Shown here: positions 11,580 to 13,506 of the stretch, one piece after another
Layout of the letters: each line of letters opens with the position of its first letter
Position numbering within the stretch: position 1 is the stretch's first letter
Assembly: GCA_003141915.1 (NCBI GenBank)
Contig: PLNY01000252.1
Coordinates: 1 to 13,506, forward strand
Source of the DNA: Anaerolineae bacterium
Lineage (GTDB): Bacteria; Chloroflexota; Anaerolineae; Anaerolineales; Villigracilaceae
Length of the DNA stretch: 13,506 nt
Direction: 5' to 3'
Position numbers and translations under genes: made by a program
Notes under the pieces: model-generated
Told to the model about the DNA's origin: nothing
The model's database searches: none
Seen by the model: only the letters and a program-made list of their open reading frames with translations

Positions 11580-12154
11580 TTTCAGCCATCATTCTCGCCG
11601 CAGGCGAATCGAAGCGCATGGGCCAGCCCAAGATGCTGATGCCGTGGGGCAAAAGCACCGTCATCCAAACTGTCATCTCGACAATTCAAGACGCAGGCAT
11701 CAACGATATTCTTGTTGTCACAGGTGGAGCGCACAATCAGATCGAGGCCTTGATTGGACAGACGGCACAGGTTGTTTTCAATGAGAATTATGCGGAAGGC
11801 GAAATGCTAAGCTCGCTGCAACGAGGACTGGCGGCGAAAAAACATGAGGCGAGCGCCGCGCTGATTTGTCTTGGCGACCAGCCTCAGGTCCTGGGGAGAA
11901 GCGTGCAACGCATCCTGCGGGAATATAAGGAAACAAACGCATCCATTATCGTTCCCAGCTATCAAATGCATCGCGGACATCCGTGGCTGGTGGCGCGAGA
12001 ACATTGGGACGCGATCCTGCAAATGCGCGCCCCTGATTCGCCGAGTGAGTTTTTAAATCGGCATAGCCGCAAAATCCGCTATGTTGAAATCGACTCGCCG
12101 ACCATCTTGCAGGATTTGGACACGCCGGAAGATTATTTGAAATCGCATCCATAG
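11576..12154 (+). CDS. mocA: MocA-like molybdenum cofactor nucleotidyltransferase, stand-alone copy
   Basis: A 192-residue NTP-transferase of the MobA/MocA fold, probably molybdenum cofactor cytidylyltransferase (Mo-molybdopterin plus CTP gives MCD plus pyrophosphate), cytosolic. The nucleotide loop is IILAAGESKRMGQPKMLM (5-22), the metal-binding motif LGDQPQ (99-104), the pterin-side motif RGHPWLVAREHW (133-144), and the C-terminal LDTPEDY (181-187). All are canonical, more so than in the fused domain just upstream, which has LLADQP and RRANP. The length is normal. ATG 11576 overlaps the YqeC-MocA stop (ATGA), so expression is coupled. With the fused domain this makes two consecutive transferases. 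They may differ in nucleotide (CTP or GTP), act as a heterodimer, or deliver the cofactor to different enzymes. Nucleotide choice cannot be settled by eye, so MobA-like activity remains possible. The stop is 7 bp from the stop of the convergent ileS. Confidence 0.9.
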   Translation: MISAIILAAGESKRMGQPKMLMPWGKSTVIQTVISTIQDAGINDILVVTGGAHNQIEALIGQTAQVVFNENYAEGEMLSSLQRGLAAKKHEASAALICLGDQPQVLGRSVQRILREYKETNASIIVPSYQMHRGHPWLVAREHWDAILQMRAPDSPSEFLNRHSRKIRYVEIDSPTILQDLDTPEDYLKSHP

Positions 12155-12161
12155 TTTGTCA

Positions 12162-13506
12162 TCAGGCTTTGAGCAACCCAACCTTAACCTTCTCTCCATC
12201 GAAATCATCTTCAACAGACGGCGCGCTGGCAGGAGGCTCATTGAAATCGAGCGAAATCGAAAGCGTTTCGTTGGTAATATATTCGCGATGCGCTTCAATC
12301 GCGGACTTCAAATTGGGCGAGGCAACAACAAACAAGTTGACGCGATCCGCCACATCCAGTCCAGCGCTCTTACGAAGGTCCTGTACGCGCCGAACAAACT
12401 CGCGAGCCAGACCTTCCTGAACCAGTTCAGAGGTGAGTTCGGTGACAAGCGCCGCGACATACGCGCCTTCCTCGGCCACCGCAAAACCTTCCTTTGCCTG
12501 CGCCTTAACTTCGACTTCATCAGGCAGGATATCGAACAGTTGTCCATCTGCCGTGACGCTTACCGTTCCGCCTGTAAGAAAGGCGCGCGCAACCTTTTCC
12601 GAATTCATCCTGAGAATCGCTTTCTGAATCGCGGGAAATTTGTTTCCGTATTTCTGTCCGAGTTGTTTTGGCAACGGCTTGACCGTGTGCGAGACCGCTT
12701 CGGTTGCTGCATCGAGCAGGCGCACGGTTTTGACGTTCAACTCTTCCTCGATCACATCCGCAAAAGTTTCGACGGCTTTGCGTTCGGAGGCGTTGCCCAA
12801 CGAAAATGCAACTTCCTTAAGCGGCTGCCTGACTTTGCGATTGGCTTTCTGCCGCGCCTGATGCCCCAGCGAGACCAGTTTCATCACCAAAGCCATATCG
12901 TGGTTAAGCGGCTCATCAATCAAGGATTCATCATACTTCGGCCATTCCGACAGATGCACCGACTCGGCCGCAAACTGATCCACCGAACGGACAAGGTTTT
13001 GATAAAGCTCATCAGCGAGGAACGGCATGGCCGGCGCGATCAATTTACTGATCGTGACAAGCGCAGTATAAAGTGTGCCATAAGCAGCCTGTTTGTCCGC
13101 GTCTGACTCGGATTTCCAGAAGCGGCGGCGCGAGCGCCGCAGGTACCAGGTTGAAAGTTTTTCAACGAACGATTCGATGGGACGCGTCGCGCCGGTGACA
13201 TCATACTTTTCATAAGCATGGGTCACATCGCGGACCAGCGTGTGAAGTTCTGAGATCAGCCAGCGATCAAGAATGTTATCGCTATAAACGCGCGCGGCAG
13301 TTAATTGCGGCTTGTCCAAATTGGCATACGTGACGAAGAACGAATAAACATTCCACAACGTCAATGTGAAATTACGGATGACCTCGCCGACCAAATCCAC
13401 CGAGAAGCGGCGTTCGTTGCCCGGAGGCGTGGCGGTGTAAAGATACCAGCGAAACGCATCTGCGCCGTTGACCTTGAGCACATCCCACGGATTGACAATG
13501 TTGCCG
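12162..13506 (-). CDS. ileS: Isoleucyl-tRNA synthetase, C-terminal part (5' end beyond window)
   Basis: The last 447 residues of IleRS, the class I synthetase that charges tRNA-Ile. The frame is open to the window edge, where it reads GNIVNPWDV then LKVNGADAFRWYL, the segment directly after the KMSKS loop of the catalytic core. The anticodon-binding helical domain follows, including RNFTLTLWNVYSFF (about 44-57 of the visible part), YLRRSRRRFW (121-130) and ISKLIAPAMPFLADELYQNL (152-171). The C-terminal domain contains GLAREFVRRVQDLRKSAGLD and ends without the Zn-binding cysteine cluster of E. coli-type IleRS. The LAREFVRR-QDLRK block is typical of the eukaryote-like type II enzyme (IleS2), whose known members tolerate mupirocin. 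The type assignment is from memory of motifs and should be held less firmly than the enzyme name. It is convergent with mocA, with no terminator hairpin in the gap. Confidence 0.95.
   Translation of the reverse strand, partial: GNIVNPWDVLKVNGADAFRWYLYTATPPGNERRFSVDLVGEVIRNFTLTLWNVYSFFVTYANLDKPQLTAARVYSDNILDRWLISELHTLVRDVTHAYEKYDVTGATRPIESFVEKLSTWYLRRSRRRFWKSESDADKQAAYGTLYTALVTISKLIAPAMPFLADELYQNLVRSVDQFAAESVHLSEWPKYDESLIDEPLNHDMALVMKLVSLGHQARQKANRKVRQPLKEVAFSLGNASERKAVETFADVIEEELNVKTVRLLDAATEAVSHTVKPLPKQLGQKYGNKFPAIQKAILRMNSEKVARAFLTGGTVSVTADGQLFDILPDEVEVKAQAKEGFAVAEEGAYVAALVTELTSELVQEGLAREFVRRVQDLRKSAGLDVADRVNLFVVASPNLKSAIEAHREYITNETLSISLDFNEPPASAPSVEDDFDGEKVKVGLLKA

Noticed and set aside
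12156..13106. Long plus-strand frame antisense to ileS
   Set aside because: The minus-strand translation is an unmistakable isoleucyl-tRNA synthetase; the plus-strand frame has biased, domain-free composition.
1..13506. CRISPR array, tRNA or rRNA genes, integrase or transposase
   Set aside because: No regularly spaced direct repeats, no cloverleaf-like segment and no recombinase motifs were found on either strand.

Overview
The window reads as a chromosomal segment of a bacterium, most likely a member of the Chloroflexota (Anaerolineae-like). This lineage call is an inference from overall gene content, balanced base composition, a type-II-like isoleucyl-tRNA synthetase and a dispersed inverted repeat of a kind I associate with such genomes. 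It is not proven here. Genes are densely packed, with several ATGA or TAATG stop/start overlaps, and no tRNA, rRNA, CRISPR array, phage gene or transposase was seen.

Layout. 1-839 (minus strand) is the N-terminal 279 codons of a class I fructose-bisphosphate aldolase (fbaB). Diverging from it is a small helical protein of unknown function (1057-1581), followed by a 98-bp MITE/REP-like inverted repeat and a clear intrinsic terminator (1693-1737). Then comes a single polypeptide (1755-3161) that joins the FAD subunit and the [2Fe-2S] subunit of a molybdenum hydroxylase, followed by a small membrane protein (3172-3591). On the opposite strand lies an extraordinarily acidic Glu/Ser-rich protein (3627-4517). 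From 4623 to 12154 a long plus-strand run reads: molybdopterin-binding hydroxylase subunit, alpha/beta hydrolase, two tandem DUF1361 membrane proteins, YqeB, a 73-residue orphan, a YqeC-MocA fusion, and a second stand-alone MocA-like nucleotidyltransferase. The window ends with the C-terminal 447 residues of isoleucyl-tRNA synthetase on the minus strand, converging on the run with a 7-bp gap.

How it fits together. The fused FAD/FeS protein and the molybdopterin subunit together supply all the cofactor domains of a xanthine-dehydrogenase-family enzyme: two [2Fe-2S] clusters, FAD and Mo-pterin. YqeB and YqeC are the marker families proposed for maturation of selenium-dependent molybdenum hydroxylases. 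MocA-type enzymes convert Mo-molybdopterin to the dinucleotide form (MCD) used by this enzyme family. The segment is therefore best read as a self-contained molybdenum hydroxylase plus cofactor-maturation locus, possibly selenium-dependent, with its substrate unknown. The less usual parts are the FAD-then-FeS fusion order, the YqeC-MocA fusion followed directly by a second MocA, and the alpha/beta hydrolase and paired DUF1361 membrane proteins embedded in the run.
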